A stretch of 64,000 nucleotides of DNA, from NCBI GenBank assembly GCA_032622095.1, contig CP136066.1:46162911-46226910 (forward strand), in the 5' to 3' direction. Position 1 is the first letter of the stretch; each line of letters opens with the position of its first letter. The stretch is from Siphonodentalium dalli. Taxonomy: Eukaryota > Mollusca > Scaphopoda > Gadilida > Siphonodentaliidae. Of this stretch, positions 1-11,950 are shown piece by piece. A model generated the notes under the pieces. The model did not search any database, was not told the origin of the DNA, and was given only the letters and a program-made list of their open reading frames with translations. The translations under genes and the position numbers were made by a program.

Positions 1-375
1 TGTCCATCATTTAGAAATTGTCCAACCTCAGGTTAGATGTGAGGTACCAGTTGGGAAGATCAAAGCCCAAATGGGGGTGCAAATGAAATCAGTCGCAACC
101 AAACCCCATATTTCACTATGTCTCTGATAAACGTTGGTGATTTATATCATGACATGGAATGTCCATAGTCAGTGTTACTTGCGGGATTATATAGTCAACA
201 TTAGCATGTCACCTTTACTTAGCATAATCGACGATATCTCGAAAAATGTAAACGGGGAGTGAAGTTTGTGAGATTTGCCGGGTATATATACTGCAGTTAA
301 CCTGTTTGTCTTCGGTGTAGTAACTACTCGCCTCTTGTTATACGATTCCTTTGGGTTTGGGTTCAAGAGGTACAC
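1..375. other. AT-rich DNA with no recognisable gene
   Basis: I see no coding frame, RNA gene or clear repeat in this first stretch. The short minus-strand frame at 187-375 has no recognisable motif and no supporting context. Confidence 0.5.
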
Positions 376-790
376 TTTGGAAATTATAGGATGGATATCC
401 CATCACCAAACGGAGCCCATATAGCCGAGTCATTGCCTCGATATGTTATGCGAGGGCGGATCAGTTTGAAATTATAGGATGACAATCCCCTCCGCTGAAA
501 GCATATAAAGCACGTCCCTGCTTCGATATTATGGTGGACACCTCACCAATCAGAACCCCTATAGCCAAGTCCCTGCCTCAATATGTTATGATAATAGGTC
601 GGATCAGTTTGAAATTATAGGACGATCACCCTCTATATAACTCTACTCCGATAACTTATAGTACCTAACCACGTTCCTGCTTCCATATTATGGTGGACAC
701 CGCTCACAAAACGGACACCATACCTATAACCACGTCCATGCCCCGATATGTTATGATAAGGGGAGTATCGGTTGGAAATCACAGGGTGGA
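376..790. repeat. degenerate tandem repeat, ~140-165 bp period
   Basis: Three imperfect units can be aligned by eye. The word ATATGTTATG recurs at 441, 581 and 746. GAAATTATAGGA recurs near 379, 468 and 611. A stretch around CTTCGATATTATGGTGGAC recurs near 520 and 680. The variable spacing points to an old, decayed satellite or minisatellite. No coding function is seen. Confidence 0.7.
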
Positions 791-939
791 CGCAATATAT
801 ACATATTACCATCAACTTAATAATTTGTTTTCATACATTGAATGATTGTAATTTGTGAAAACAAAGATACAAAATAAATTGTAGTACTCATCGTGACGAT
901 GATTTGTAATCAAATAAGCACACACAGTTTATTGTTTTA

Positions 940-1355
940 GGGTACGTTCATACGCTGGAAAGTTTGCACAGTATGTTTTTGTGGGCATTTCGTCATAGGA
1001 AATCACATGGTGCCAGAATATGAACGGAAACATGCACATAACATGCATCTTTACCAAAGCAAACGACATGAGAAGTAAAATTTATGTAGTTCCACTTGTA
1101 ACGGTGATATACTGTAATTTGCCTTCAAATACCTGTATGATTTATTCTTGCGAGATAATAGCATGCTATTTACAGGCAAATTCCGGTAGCATCGCTACAG
1201 GTGGAACTACATATATTTTACTTCGCAGGTAGTTAGCTGTGGTACATATGCATCTTATATGCTTGCTTCCGTTTATATTATGGCACCATATCGTTTTCTA
1301 CGACAAAATGCCTGAAAACCATACTGTGCAAATTTGCCAGCGTATGAACGTACTC
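940..1355. mobile_element. foldback MITE with TA target-site duplication
   Basis: The two ends are inverted repeats: GGGTACGTTCATACGCTGG at the left, and its near-perfect reverse complement ending ...GTACTC at the right. The complementarity continues inward for most of each ~200-bp half, so the whole 416 bp can fold back on itself. TA dinucleotides lie immediately outside both ends (938-939 and 1356-1357), as expected for TA-targeting DNA transposons such as Tc1/mariner relatives. No transposase is present, so it is a non-autonomous element. The 70-codon frame inside is a by-product. Confidence 0.85.
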
Positions 1356-1599
1356 TAACTTTGCACAGGCACGTGCATATCATGTTAGCGATTTGGATAG
1401 CAATTGGATAGCTCTAATAAGTGATTAACCTCTCAACTTACGATTGGCTAATATTTGTGTGAGCGAGAAATGCCGTGATACAATTATTGTATATCGTTCA
1501 CAGGCGACCTTTTTCCTGTAATATATCTACAATAATCAATCGTTGATCTTTGTGAAGTTTGTGAGTTTTTGTTAGATCATCGTTTCATATGTAACAGAA

Positions 1600-1804
1600 C
1601 GAGAGAGAGAGAGAGAGAGAGAGAACTGAGAGAGAGAGAGAGAGAGAGGGAGAGAACTGTCTCTCTCTCTCCTCTCTCTCTCTCTCGCTCGTCTCTCTCA
1701 GTTCTCTCTCTCTCTCTCTCTCAGTTCTCTCTCTCTCTCCTCTCTCCTCTCTCTCTCGCTCGTCTCTCTCTCTCTCTCTCTCTCTCAGTTCTCTCTCTCT
1801 CTCT
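1600..1804. repeat. (GA)n/(TC)n microsatellite with inverted halves
   Basis: A GA tract of about 60 bp is followed directly by about 140 bp of TC tract. Both carry the same interruption, AACTGAGAG or its complement CTCTCAGTT, so the tract can form a long hairpin. It lies beside the 3' end of the minus-strand LINE that follows. Either the LINE inserted into or next to it, or the microsatellite grew from the LINE tail. The 98-codon plus-strand frame here is low-complexity and not a gene. Confidence 0.9.
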
Positions 1805-1865
1805 GCTAGCTTCTTTTCTTCTTGGAATATCTGCGGTCGTAGTTGTCTTCAGTCGTTCTCAGTAG

Positions 1866-3660
1866 AAAGCGTTGGACTGAGTAATGACTTGTTGTTGTTG
1901 TTGGGTCTTTCTTGATTATTCGATGGGGATCGATCTTGTGGCTGTCGTAGTTACTGTGGTTGGAGGCAAAGCGGCGGGAGCGTGGTGGAGTCGTCAGGTG
2001 CTGTCGAGGTTATACGGGTCTGTCTGTTGCGTCTAGTTGTAGGATGGACTTTGTCTTTTTCGTGGTGAGTAGTTGGTTTCTAACTTGTAGTTCTAGCAGG
2101 AGTGGGTTGTTGTCTAGTCGGGATAGTGTCATGTTTCTGAGTTCCATCAGTCTTTGCTTGATTGTAGGTATGTTCGCTGCGTCGTGGAGGGCGTTGATCG
2201 GTGGTTGGCGGAACGCGATGCGGAGGGCTAGGTTTTGGACTTTCAGTAGTTTTTCAATGTATGTCTTTGTGGCTGCTGTGAGGATGGCAGCACCGTACTC
2301 CATGACTGGTCGGACGTAGATTTGGTAGAGGTTGATGAGGGTTTGGCTGTTGGTTCCCCAGTCTGTTCCCAGGAGGCATCGTAGTAGATTTGTTCTTTGT
2401 CGGGCTTTATCGGCTATCTTGTTGGTGTGAGGGATGAAGGTCATTTGCTGGTCTAGTGTTATTCCTAGTAGGATCGCTTGGTTGGATGGTTGGATTGTCT
2501 CGTTGTCTATCTTGATGTTGATGGATTGTGTTGTTTTTCTTCTATGGAATATGATGAGTTGGGTCTTTTTGGCGTTGAGTTTAATTCTCCATTTTGAGCA
2601 CCATGTTGATAGGTCGTCGAGTGTCTTTTGTAGTCTTTTCTGTATGATTCGGGGGTTTGTATGAGTCGTCCAGAATCCTAGGTCGTCGGCGAACTGTGAT
2701 ATTTCAACGTTGTTTCTCTTGTCTATGGGTAGGTCGTTGGCGTAGATTAAGAAGAGGAGTGGGCTTAGTACTTATCCTTGTGGTGTTCCGGCGCGTATGT
2801 GGACTGGGTTTGATGTTTCGTTGTTGATGCGGACGCTGAGTTGACGGTCTTTTATGAATGAAGAGATGAGGCGTGTGTATTTTCTTGCAAGGTTGAGGTG
2901 GCTGATCTTGTATCGGAGGCCGTCGTGCCATACCATACTGAGTCAAATGCTTTTTCTACGTCTAGGAAGACTGCGGCTGTTGTCCAGTTGTTTCCTAGGG
3001 ATAGTCGGACGTCTTCTGCTATTCTGATGATGTGTTCTATGCCCTCTTTTCATTGTCGGTATCCGCGCTGCCATGGGTTGAAAAAGTTGGAGGAATCTAG
3101 GTGGTCTCGGAGTCTGCTGCTGATTATTCTCTCGAAGAGTTTTCCCGTACATTGAAGGAGGCTGATGGGTCGGTAGTTGTTAGGGATGGATGATCGGTCT
3201 TTGTCTGGCTTTGGGATCATTACTCCTACTGCTGTTTTCCATGCTGTTGGGAAGTATCCAATGGTTAGGCATGCGTTGAAGAGTAACAGTAGTCTGGCGA
3301 AGAAGGCTGGTAGAGCTTGTCGAAGTATTGAGTATGTGATGCTGTCGTTGCCTGGAGCTGAATTGTTTTTTCCCTTCTTTAGATTGGATATTATCTCTTC
3401 GTGTGTGATGGGTGATGCAATGGGAAAGACTTCATCCAGGTCGCTGTCGGTGTTGTTTAGTGGTTGGAAGAGGTCTGGATTGTCTTTGATATGGTTTTCA
3501 ACGGTCGTTTTGAAGTTGTCGTCGTATGCCGTGGCTTGAAATTTCGCCGCCGTATTTATATCAGTCGCTTGCTCGGTGTGCCTCAGGCTGGGTTCTTTAC
3601 AGCTACTCGCGAAGTGTCCGAAGTTCAGTCATTCCGGACAATCATCTTGATTCCATCTGT
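1866..3660 (-). pseudogene. Jockey-like non-LTR retrotransposon remnant (zinc knuckle + RT)
   Basis: Read on the minus strand, one frame runs from a gag-like zinc knuckle (3,600-3,640) through a reverse transcriptase to a stop at 2,010. Visible RT blocks are NSAPGND (~3,343-3,366), a TAWK..V.MIPKPDKD..NNYRPISLL stretch (~3,140-3,240), FLDVEKAFDSVW, a TPQG block and the catalytic FADD at 2,682-2,693. The C-terminal part has the Jockey-type block LYQIYVRPVMEYGAA. At least three in-frame stops break it: 3,629-3,631 (at the second cysteine of the knuckle), 3,050-3,052 and 2,772-2,774. No AP endonuclease domain lies between knuckle and RT, where a Jockey element should have one. The sequence down to ~1,866 is a 3' tail with a CAA-rich run. 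It is a dead copy; assignment to the Jockey/CR1 group is by motif only. Confidence 0.85.
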
Positions 3661-5918
3661 AGATTATGTACCAGGTGTTAACAGGTGGACAGTTCGGGGT
3701 AGGCCTGCTATGCTATTTCGTTGACCATGAGTCATTAGTCTAACTCGGCGTCTTTATCGAAAGATTCCATCTATAGATTGTTCGGCCCTGTCTACTTCGC
3801 AGATCAATGCTAATGTATGGTTCTGTACTTTGCTTGTCAGGGGTGCTGTCTGTCTGTTCCCCTACGTTTACGATATTGTCCATGGTTTCCATATTTCGTC
3901 TGCGTTAATTAATAAACTGCATATGAACTTCAAAACTACAAGCATGGTTACGTTGAACGATAATTGTGTTCTAAATATTTTGATGAAAACTCAGAAACGA
4001 TTAATCTTAATAAAGAGCGTTTGTAATTAACACAATTTGAGCAGACATTTCATAATGCCATAAGTATGCACTTATAGGCCCCCATGAGCCCTCGGTCGTG
4101 TATTTTGCACATGTGGTTTATTTCCCAGTTACTAAATAAGCGATGCAAATGTAAGGATCCGACATATTTCTTATGCATATATGTACACTGCACACACAAT
4201 CAAGAACAAATATAGGGCTTATTTTGTTCTACAATCTTCCCTTTTGTGTGGTTTCGAGCATATGCTATTCTATTTTTCAAACAAGCTGATACCTCATTTG
4301 TGTCCAAACTCGCAGTTGTTTGCTTTAACATTCTGACCAAAGTTGTCAGTCGAAGGATTCTCCTAGATGAATGGACTTGTGACTGGAAACTTTGGTCAGA
4401 ATGTTATAGAAAACTACTGAGTATTTCCGAATAAATAATAAACAACTTCCGGACCCGCGCTGACCCGAAATTTACTTTTCCCAAATATTTTGCCAAATGA
4501 AAGTAATTTTTGCCAAATGCTGTTAGAAGTTGTCAAATGGTATGAGTTTCTACAACATTGTTTCTTTTATTTTGACTATTTCGACAATCGCTGCTTGAGC
4601 GACCTTAGATATCGATAGGAAAGCAATTAATTATTAACAATTCTCGCCTCTATACTTGCATGGGTTTATCATAGAACAATAAACCAACAACATAACAATG
4701 GTATTGTAGAAGAGTTTCTTCATCAGAAAGGCACATCGACACCAAGAGGATTATCTATGTAAACATTCCCACCAGACATTCTAGCAATCCCTCCACCCGT
4801 CGATACCAATGATATCCAATTAACTGCATCTTGATAGAGGTGTTAACCTTCCATAACCTTATAAAACACCACTAATACCATTAATAATGAGAGTTTCCTG
4901 AAATGAGTGGTATGGAGTGACAACTATTATTAAACTTTCTTGTGGAATCAAAAGTTAGTTGCCAAATTGTTTGCCAAATGAAAATATTTATTGCCAAATG
5001 TGATTTATTTTTGCCATTGGCAAAATGGCAGAGCGCACCCTGATCCAACTTGTCTTAAAAATAAACTAGAATATGCTCGTAACGGTCAAAATGCTATGTT
5101 TTGTGTCAGTTCCTCATATATTTTATGTTTGTGCGTTTGTACATTTGAATGCGTGGTACTCACCAACTTCGAAACCACGTGATTCCCCACCGTGCATAAT
5201 GGAGATATAATTTCCCATATTATTTGTGTACTGCGATATGGTGGAGTAGCACTCCTATCGGTGTACTCATTAGTTTTGTGAACAAGGATTATTATCTATC
5301 ACCTGAGTATAATACACATATGGATGTGTATGCTTCTCACCCCCTGGATCTTCCCTACTAAATGATGTGGGTTCTCTATCAGTTGGGAAATACTGTCTCG
5401 TTGGTTGTATATCGCTTGTATTTGGGCCGCTTGTGTTGGGTACCTATGTGGTTTCACATTTGAAATGGCTCTTGATTGGGTTACCCTGTAATGCATGTAG
5501 TGTATTATCATCGGATAATAACGACTGTCAAATACGTCTCAATGGTTTGCATTTATGTAACGCACCTCCATTAATGCAATTGACTCGAAATTCTTTTATT
5601 TATATTTGCATATCTGCTAAAGGTGACTCGATAGAAGAGCGATAACTCTATTGGTCATGATAACATCGATTTTGCATGCGGAGTTTCCAGACTAAAAATC
5701 TCAACTTCAAACTATCAATTTGAAAGGAATATTATTATCCCTTATAACCAATGTATGCTACAGAACTATTATCTATCTCCCCAGGCTGGTCCGGTTAGGT
5801 CATTGGCAACACAAAATCTTTGGCTCAATGCTTTGACTGTCTGTGCAGGTGCGTGAATTGAGTGGTTTATTGTCGGAAACTATGATATGTTTGTCGATGA
5901 GTGTGTATATATATGATA
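3661..5918. other. repeat-derived intergenic DNA
   Basis: No gene is recognisable. The minus strand can be read upstream of the LINE knuckle to about 3,900 as further possible ORF1, with stops. GCCAAATG-type words cluster at ~4,490-4,545 and ~4,960-5,020, the edges of an AT-rich segment. One clear hairpin (4,326-4,406) is listed separately. Frames at 3,830, 4,246, 4,991 and 5,367 show no known motif. Confidence 0.5.
4326..4406. repeat. hairpin inverted repeat, 26-bp arms
   Basis: The left arm starts TAACATTCTGACCAAAG and the right arm ends CTTTGGTCAGAATGTTA. The arms match at about 24 of 26 positions and are separated by about 29 bp. Both arms also end at GTC/GAC next to the loop. It may be a small foldback element or a structured remnant. 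Confidence 0.75.
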
Positions 5919-7017
5919 TGTACATGTGTATGGAATATGGCGATGACGACACATGTATAGATTAATAAACTTTAATACATTTTGAACTCTATAAATTTTA
6001 TGCCATCACTATACCGTAAGCGAGACGTTCATTTTAAATTATCATGTCTTTTAATTCAAGGTGACACTAAATTTATAATCGTAGATCCTGGAGATGAGGT
6101 ATGAGCTTAAAATTCGGGCAATATACGGGGGTCATTTTCGGGGTAATTTCTGGTGATTCGCGTGGAAATGCTAGCCGTACATGGTGCCGTGTTCTAAGTT
6201 ACTAGCAATTCCAGCAGTATACTAAACTGGAATCTATAATATCAATTCGAAAAAACCATGTATGACGACCTTACAAACACAGATTTGTTTCGAACATTTT
6301 AGTATATTTTCGTTTTCTGATTGGCTATTTGCAGTATATGTATGGAAGGCCATCGCGATCACCTGAATCACAATACAATTGTGTCGCGTTCAGAGGCGAT
6401 TTAGGCTCCTTATTCTCGATTCTTATATAAATATAACTAATTGCAATTATATTAAGTACAAACAGTTCCTGTGAGTTTATTCAGGACTCGGGTTCGTGCA
6501 GAAATTTGCCCCAATATGTTGTGCATGCCGTAGTAAATTGGTATGTACAAATCTGACATTTGGAAACATTTCAAACTATTGAGTGCCGGAGTTGAGAATA
6601 TGAAGTCGTGGTCACGAGGATATAAATTCGTGGCCACGAGAAAATGAAGTCGTGTCCACAAGCAGAAAGTCGTGGCCACGAGAAGAAAGTCGTGGTCACG
6701 AGAAGAAAGTCGTGGCCACAAGAATATGAAGTCCTGGCCACGAGAATATGAAGTCGTGTCCACAAGAAGAAAGTCGTGGCCACGAGAAGAAAGTCGTGGT
6801 CACGAGAAGAAAGTCGTGGCCACAAGAATATGAAGTCCTGGCCACGAGTAGAAAGTCCTGGCCACGAGAATATGAAGTCGTGGTCACGAGAATAAAGTCA
6901 CCGTTCCTGGCCGTTCCGCATAACAAATTTGAGAAAAAAAAATCGGAGTTGAGTCAGGTCTCAATCAAAATAGAGTCGGAACTAATCACGTGTCCGTAAA
7001 TCTCACGTGTCTGTCAA
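5919..7017. mobile_element. dispersed element, copy A (uninterrupted)
   Basis: About 1.1 kb is repeated, nearly identical, at 8,697-10,370. Shared sequence begins at TACATGTGTATGGAATATGG and ends after TCACGTGTCTGTCAAA. Copy A keeps the junction CACAATACAATTGTG near 6,370-6,385 intact, whereas copy B carries about 570 bp there. Copy A is therefore the empty-site reference. No transposase or terminal inverted repeat is visible, so the class is unknown. The 3' part carries the minisatellite listed separately. Confidence 0.8.
6600..6897. repeat. minisatellite, 20-22 bp units with palindromic core CGTGGCCACG
   Basis: Units such as AAGTCGTGGCCACGAGAAG and the variant ending GAATATG alternate. The core CGTGGCCACG is its own reverse complement. 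Some units carry CGTGGTCACG or CCTGGCCACG. Several stop-free frames on both strands (for example 6,452-6,763 and 6,571-6,825, minus) are by-products of the repeat. Its partner array is at 9,950-10,252. Confidence 0.9.
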
Positions 7018-7019
7018 AT

Positions 7020-8525
7020 TTATATATATAATCTTTTATTTCCTCCATGTAACGGAGAGCTTAGAATAAATGTATACAAATAACGATACAAATGAACAAT
7101 AACACAAGAAAGAATACATCAAGTGAGTATGTACAGTAAGTCAATCACAGAAGGACATTCATGATAATTATATCTACGGTTTTAATTTGATCAATTATGC
7201 AATAATATATTGTGAGAATTCAGGCACAAGTGTATAGACGATGTACCTGTTTAGCAAGAGAGTATGGGGTTTCGGAATATTGGGATAAGATGCAATAAGA
7301 TGCTATATTGACAAAGCTAAATCGATGATACGCACCATAATATATTGTAGTTGGGATACTCGGACGGGTGCATGCATTATTTGCACTATATTGCTATAAT
7401 ACAATCATGGAATAACAGGTATGATATCATCATATGCCCGGAGCAGCTCGTGATAATCGTTCCACATGCGGAGCGTACTCCTTGTTATAAATATAATAAA
7501 TTTGTTAATATCTGTTATTTTTTCCCGAACATGCATGTGGTGGGATGCATGACAGAAATATCATCATCTGTTCGTAGGTGGTGAGCTTGTCGATTTCTAT
7601 GAAGCAAGGGATGTCAAAATGTTCAAGAAGTGTGAACCACATGTCGTTCCTTGCCGCAGATATTTCTGGACAGACAATGATGCTGTGTTCAACTTTGTTG
7701 CTGTATTGTTTATTACAGAGCAAACACTTTCCGTTTTCGGGAATCACGGATTTTGCTAAGAGCTTCGCTATTTCAAGGAATTGAACTTTGTATTGTGGAT
7801 AAGCTCTACATCTGAACCATAACGGCGAAACAGCCAGTGAGCTGTAGCTATCTGAAAAGTGTTGAAGTGAACTTTCTCTATGAAGACGCGCTTTCCATGC
7901 CGCTTCCTGGAAGTGTGATACTCCCTGGCAGACTAGCTGCTTCCATGCTTCCTTCGATGGGAAATTCTCGTTTTCAACGAAGGCAATTAAATGTGATTTG
8001 AGATTGTATTTCTCCAAGATTAAAATTATATCTGATATAAATGAATGCTCGCTTAAAGCATCCCCTCTGATGGCGGTGTCTAAACGACACATGAAAATTT
8101 CTTTTGAAGATTTGATCAGGGATGTTCTACAAAGACTTCCGAGTAGTACGAGTTTGCGTTTGTCAATGAGGGCCGTAATGGGGAATGTGCCTAGGAGGCC
8201 CAGTACAACATCAGTTCGGGTCCTATATGGGAGCCCTTGAATTTGTTTTAGGCAAAATCGATGGGTTTTTTTCCAATGAATTTTCGTTCGTTGTGGATAT
8301 GCCGCAAAGAAATTCGCTCCCATATAGGCCTCTTGGTAAGACAATTGTGTTATATAACATGTTTGAACTAAGTGGAGTTATTCCCCCAGCATACATACCC
8401 GCATTGCTCAGCATGAAATATGATGCTCTAAGTTTCTGACAAATGTGATTAGTGAGGTTGTTCATCTGATCCTTGTTATTGAGGGGAATACCAAGATGCG
8501 TAAATTGGTTCGACTCATGTTATAG
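7020..8525 (-). pseudogene. CR1-like LINE, 3' fragment (post-RT C-terminal domain)
   Basis: The minus strand encodes the C-terminal half of a LINE ORF2. It starts near 8,512 with THLGIP, followed by a block ending VLPRGLYGSEF (thumb region). After a frameshift between ~8,230 and 8,344 it continues through IQGLPYRTRTDVVLGLLG to a finger CLLCNKQYSNKVEHSIIVC and a stop at 7,505. The RT palm with its catalytic aspartates is absent, so the copy is 5'-truncated. The 3' untranslated part runs to about 7,020 and ends near GGAGGAAATAAAAGATTATA, like the plus-strand LINE tail near 12,800, which suggests the same family. A palindrome begins 30 bp beyond the 5' break. Confidence 0.85.
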
Positions 8526-8555
8526 GTGTCATATGATAAATAGAATATGTAATTC

Positions 8556-8675
8556 GTGTTTCTCTCATATGATATTTATGAAACTCGTCACGAATTTTCA
8601 GTTTTCTCTCGCCGGAGGCTCGAGAAAACTGAAAATTATTAGACTCGTTTCATAAATATCATATGAGAGAAACAC
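8556..8675. repeat. long palindrome (~54-bp arms)
   Basis: The left arm begins GTGTTTCTCTCATATGATAT and the right arm ends ATATCATATGAGAGAAACAC, around a spacer CCGGAGGC. The arms match almost throughout, with a few differences near ACTCGTCACG/AGACTCG. It lies between the 5' break of the minus-strand LINE fragment and dispersed element copy B. Confidence 0.9.
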
Positions 8676-9153
8676 TCATTTCATATCCTCTATATATGTA
8701 CATGTGTATGGAATATGGCGATGACGACACATGTATAGATTAATAAACTTTAATACATTTTGAACTCTATAAATTTTATGCCATCACTATACCGTAAGCG
8801 AGACGTTCATTTTAAATTATCATGTCTTTTAATTCAAGGTGACACTAAATTTATAATCGTAGATCCTGGAGATGAGGTATGAGCTTAACATTCGGGCAAT
8901 ATACGGGGGTCATTTTCGGGGTAATTTCTGGTGATTCGCGTTGAAATGCTAGCCGTACATGGTGCCGTGTTCTCAGTTACTAGCAATTCCAGCAGTATAC
9001 TAAACTGGAATCTATAATATCAATTCGAAAAAACCATGTATGACGACCTTACAAACACAGATTTGTTTCGAACATTTTAGTATATTTTCGTTTTCTGATT
9101 GGGTATTTGCAGTATATGTATGGAAGGCCATCGCGATCACCTGAATCACAATA

Positions 9154-9723
9154 AATAGATAGAACCGCATGAGTGTTTGAATTTTGACGAAATTATCGCA
9201 CGAGATTTGTTGGCGGAGCGATACCACGAGTGCGGGACGCAGTCCCGCACGAGAGGTATCGCGTTCCACCAACAAATCGAGTGCGATAATTTCGTCAAAA
9301 TTCAGACACTCATGCGGTTCTATTTTTATTACATATCTACGTATTATAGTAAGTTGACTCACAGTCGCAATCTCCGGTACAGAAATTGTGAATTTAATAG
9401 AGTTTTAACGGCATTTTAGGGTTAACGCAACAATCAGACAGGGAGCCCTTCTATCCACAAGTGAACTTGACCCATCTTGACCCGCGCAAAGGTGTTAATT
9501 GGGTTTTCCAAAAATATAACCCAATCAGCGCGCTGCGATTTCGGCAAGTGGGTTGTCGCCATTGCGTTGAAAAGTTGAAAAAGTTAAAATAGTAACGGCG
9601 AAAGCCAGTCTAACAACATTGAATGAAATAGTTCGGTCGACAGATTGCACTAGTGCGATTCTGAGAATTATCACACGCCTGGAACGTCGTGCGATCATGC
9701 TAATTACGTTGATAGATATGTAA
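9154..9723. mobile_element. insertion with foldback head inside copy B
   Basis: This ~570-bp insert starts with a near-perfect palindrome (9,153-9,330). Its arms are ~85 bp, beginning GATAGAACCGCATGAGTG, and meet at GTGCGGGAC/GTCCCGCAC. The rest (9,331-9,723) begins TTATTACATATCTAC and ends with the inverted form GATAGATATGTAATAA, suggesting a second, nested inverted-repeat element. No protein is encoded. Class unknown. Confidence 0.7.
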
Positions 9724-9949
9724 TAAAATTGTGTCGCGTTCAGAGGCGATTTAGGCTCCTTATTCTCGATTCTTATATAAATATAACTAATTGCAATTAT
9801 TTTATGTACAAAAAGTTCCTGTGAGTTTATTCAGGACTCGGGTTCGTGCATAAATTTGCCCCAACATGTTGTGCATGCCGTAGTAAATTGGTATGTACAA
9901 ATCTGACATTTGGAAACATTTCAAACTATTGAGTGCCGGAGTTGAGAAT

Positions 9950-10252
9950 ATGAAGTCGTAGTCACGAGGATATAAAGTCGTGGCCACAAGAAGAAGGTCG
10001 GGTCCACGAGAATATGAAGTAGTGGCCACGAGAATATGAAGTCGTGGCCACGAGAATATGAAGTCGTGTCCACAAGAAGAAAGTCGTGGCCACGAGAAGA
10101 AAGTCGTGGTCACGAGAAGAAAGTCGTGGCCACAAGAATATGAAGTCGTGGCCACGAGTAGAAAGTCGTGGCCACAAGAATATGAAGTCGTGGCCACGAG
10201 TAGAAAGTCGTGGCCACGAGAATATGAAGTCGTGGTCACGAGAATAAAGTCA
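9950..10252. repeat. minisatellite, second array of CGTGGCCACG units
   Basis: Same 20-22 bp units as at 6,600-6,897, but with a different number and order of GAATATG and GAAGAAA variants. The array therefore changed by unit gain or loss after the two element copies separated. The 171-codon minus-strand frame (9,802-10,317) is a repeat by-product. Confidence 0.88.
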
Positions 10253-10370
10253 CCGTTCCTGGCCGTTCCGCATAAAAAATTTGAGAAAAAAAAAATCGGA
10301 GTTGAGTCAGGTCTCAATCAAAATAGAGTCGGAACTAATCACGTGTCCGTAAATCTCACGTGTCTGTCAA

Positions 10371-11950
10371 AGTTATGGAAATTTACTTATTCCGTATATG
10401 TGATAAATCTATAGACATTTAGTGGAATATACGTGAATTACATTATATTAAATTTCAAATATATGTGCAATTTAAGCACCATTTATATTGGAAATAACAT
10501 ATTTAAATTTAAAATTTTCGTGAAATTTACACCTAATTTTTATTTTCATATACATTTCGATAGACGAAAATACTGGAATGAACAATGCATACGAAAGTAC
10601 GCACTAGAAATCACTGGAATAAGTAATCAAAACCAAACTTGGTTTTGAAGATCTGGTTTTGATCAGAACTAATTGTGGAGATCAGAACCAAAACGGGTTC
10701 CACATAATTATGTGACATGTTCAAAACCAATTTTTGGTTTCGTGTGAAATCAAATTCATAGGATTGTACTGGCATTTTATTTAATATGGTCGTCACAGGA
10801 ACAGTCCCAGAAGCAATATTATTGTCGAAGAAAAGATTTTTGTGTCATTTGACGCTAGAGAATGTAGTATAAAATATCAAAAATCCGCTAAAATCAGCAT
10901 TGGGGAAAATTTCAGAATTTAGAATGGCATCCAACGTGGCGGCCGATAATAATGGAAATAAAAAGTATGATAGTTATTCATAAATTCACACTAGTCTATA
11001 GACAAACGCGAGATCGGCGATGATATACGTCACTGATTGTAACCCGTGTGTTTTGGAATATAAGCGGCGGAACCCGTGTCGATATTTGAAGATGGCTACC
11101 GAAATTGACACTGAAAAGTGTCAAATGGAAAAGTTTCCATTTTTATGTCCGGCTCAGATACGCTGTAACAGCTGTGATTGCGAGTTATCGATGCTAGTAT
11201 CGCCAAACATTAGCCAATTACAATAGGTGTACGTTAATGACTCCAACCTATCAGCGCGCAAATTTACTAACGACGGAGTATATCTTCTTTAAAATCAAAC
11301 GTGATATCCAGTCACTGTGGTTTCCATTTGAAAAAAAATGTCAATATGACGTATATTGCTTACTGATATGTATAAACTATAACACACTGACAATTGCTAC
11401 ACATGACCACGATTATAAACATTTTCAGCAAACATATGCGCATCGGTCGTCTCGTCGGTGAGGCGCATAGTGGATTATCACGCGATGAACCATCCAGCGA
11501 TGGAGAAGCTGGTAAGGCCGCGGTAATCAGCTTTTGATCCATGCATATCAGGGACAACATTAGTTGTATATATTATCAAGTGAGTTTGCTGCTTATCGGG
11601 GGTAGCTTGTTTCATAGTCAATTAATTTCCGTTACTGTTAAAAGTGACAAGACGTGATACGGCGTATTGGCTGACATGACGATGAACCATAATTAAATAT
11701 GAACCACATATCATTCATAAATAATCACTCATCTGTATGATATGAAAGTGACACAGAATGTCCGCTTCATTCGCGCAATTTACAGTGTAGCATCCAGAAA
11801 AAGAACACCCTGTTCAAACATTATATGTGATTGCACTCATATGTGTGCTTGTATATTTCGTTACACCCCACGCGACAACTCCGTGTCACACACATTAATG
11901 TATACATGTGGGGTACAAGACGTATCGGTGGATATTCCTAAAGTGGGAGT
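10371..11950. other. AT-rich intergenic DNA, one weak exon-like patch
   Basis: No gene is recognisable. GGTTTTGA/TCAAAACC-type inverted words make small hairpins at 10,620-10,740. At about 11,435-11,512 a CpG-richer patch has an AG before it (TTTTCAG) and GTAAGG after it, but no homology I can name. The frame at 11,020-11,226 is cysteine-containing but unrecognised. Confidence 0.4.

Larger units (their letters stand above)
8697..10370. mobile_element. dispersed element, copy B (interrupted)
   Basis: Second copy of the element at 5,919-7,017, same orientation, with few differences. Homology runs 8,697-9,153 and resumes at 9,724-10,370. The intervening ~570 bp is an insertion. The word AATA occurs at both edges of the insertion and once at the empty site in copy A, so it is a candidate 4-bp target duplication. 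Together the copies give a natural empty-site/filled-site comparison. Confidence 0.8.

Noticed and set aside
1569-1865. 98-codon Ser/Leu/Arg/Glu frame
   Set aside because: Translation of the GA/TC microsatellite.
9802-10317. 171-codon minus-strand frame with SYSRGHDFLLVATTS-type repeats (and similar frames at 6,452-6,926)
   Set aside because: It is read straight from the CGTGGCCACG minisatellite. Several frames are open at once, on both strands.
11435-11512. Exon-like patch between TTTTCAG and GTAAGG
   Set aside because: Splice-like words occur often by chance in AT-rich DNA. No neighbouring exons or homology were found.
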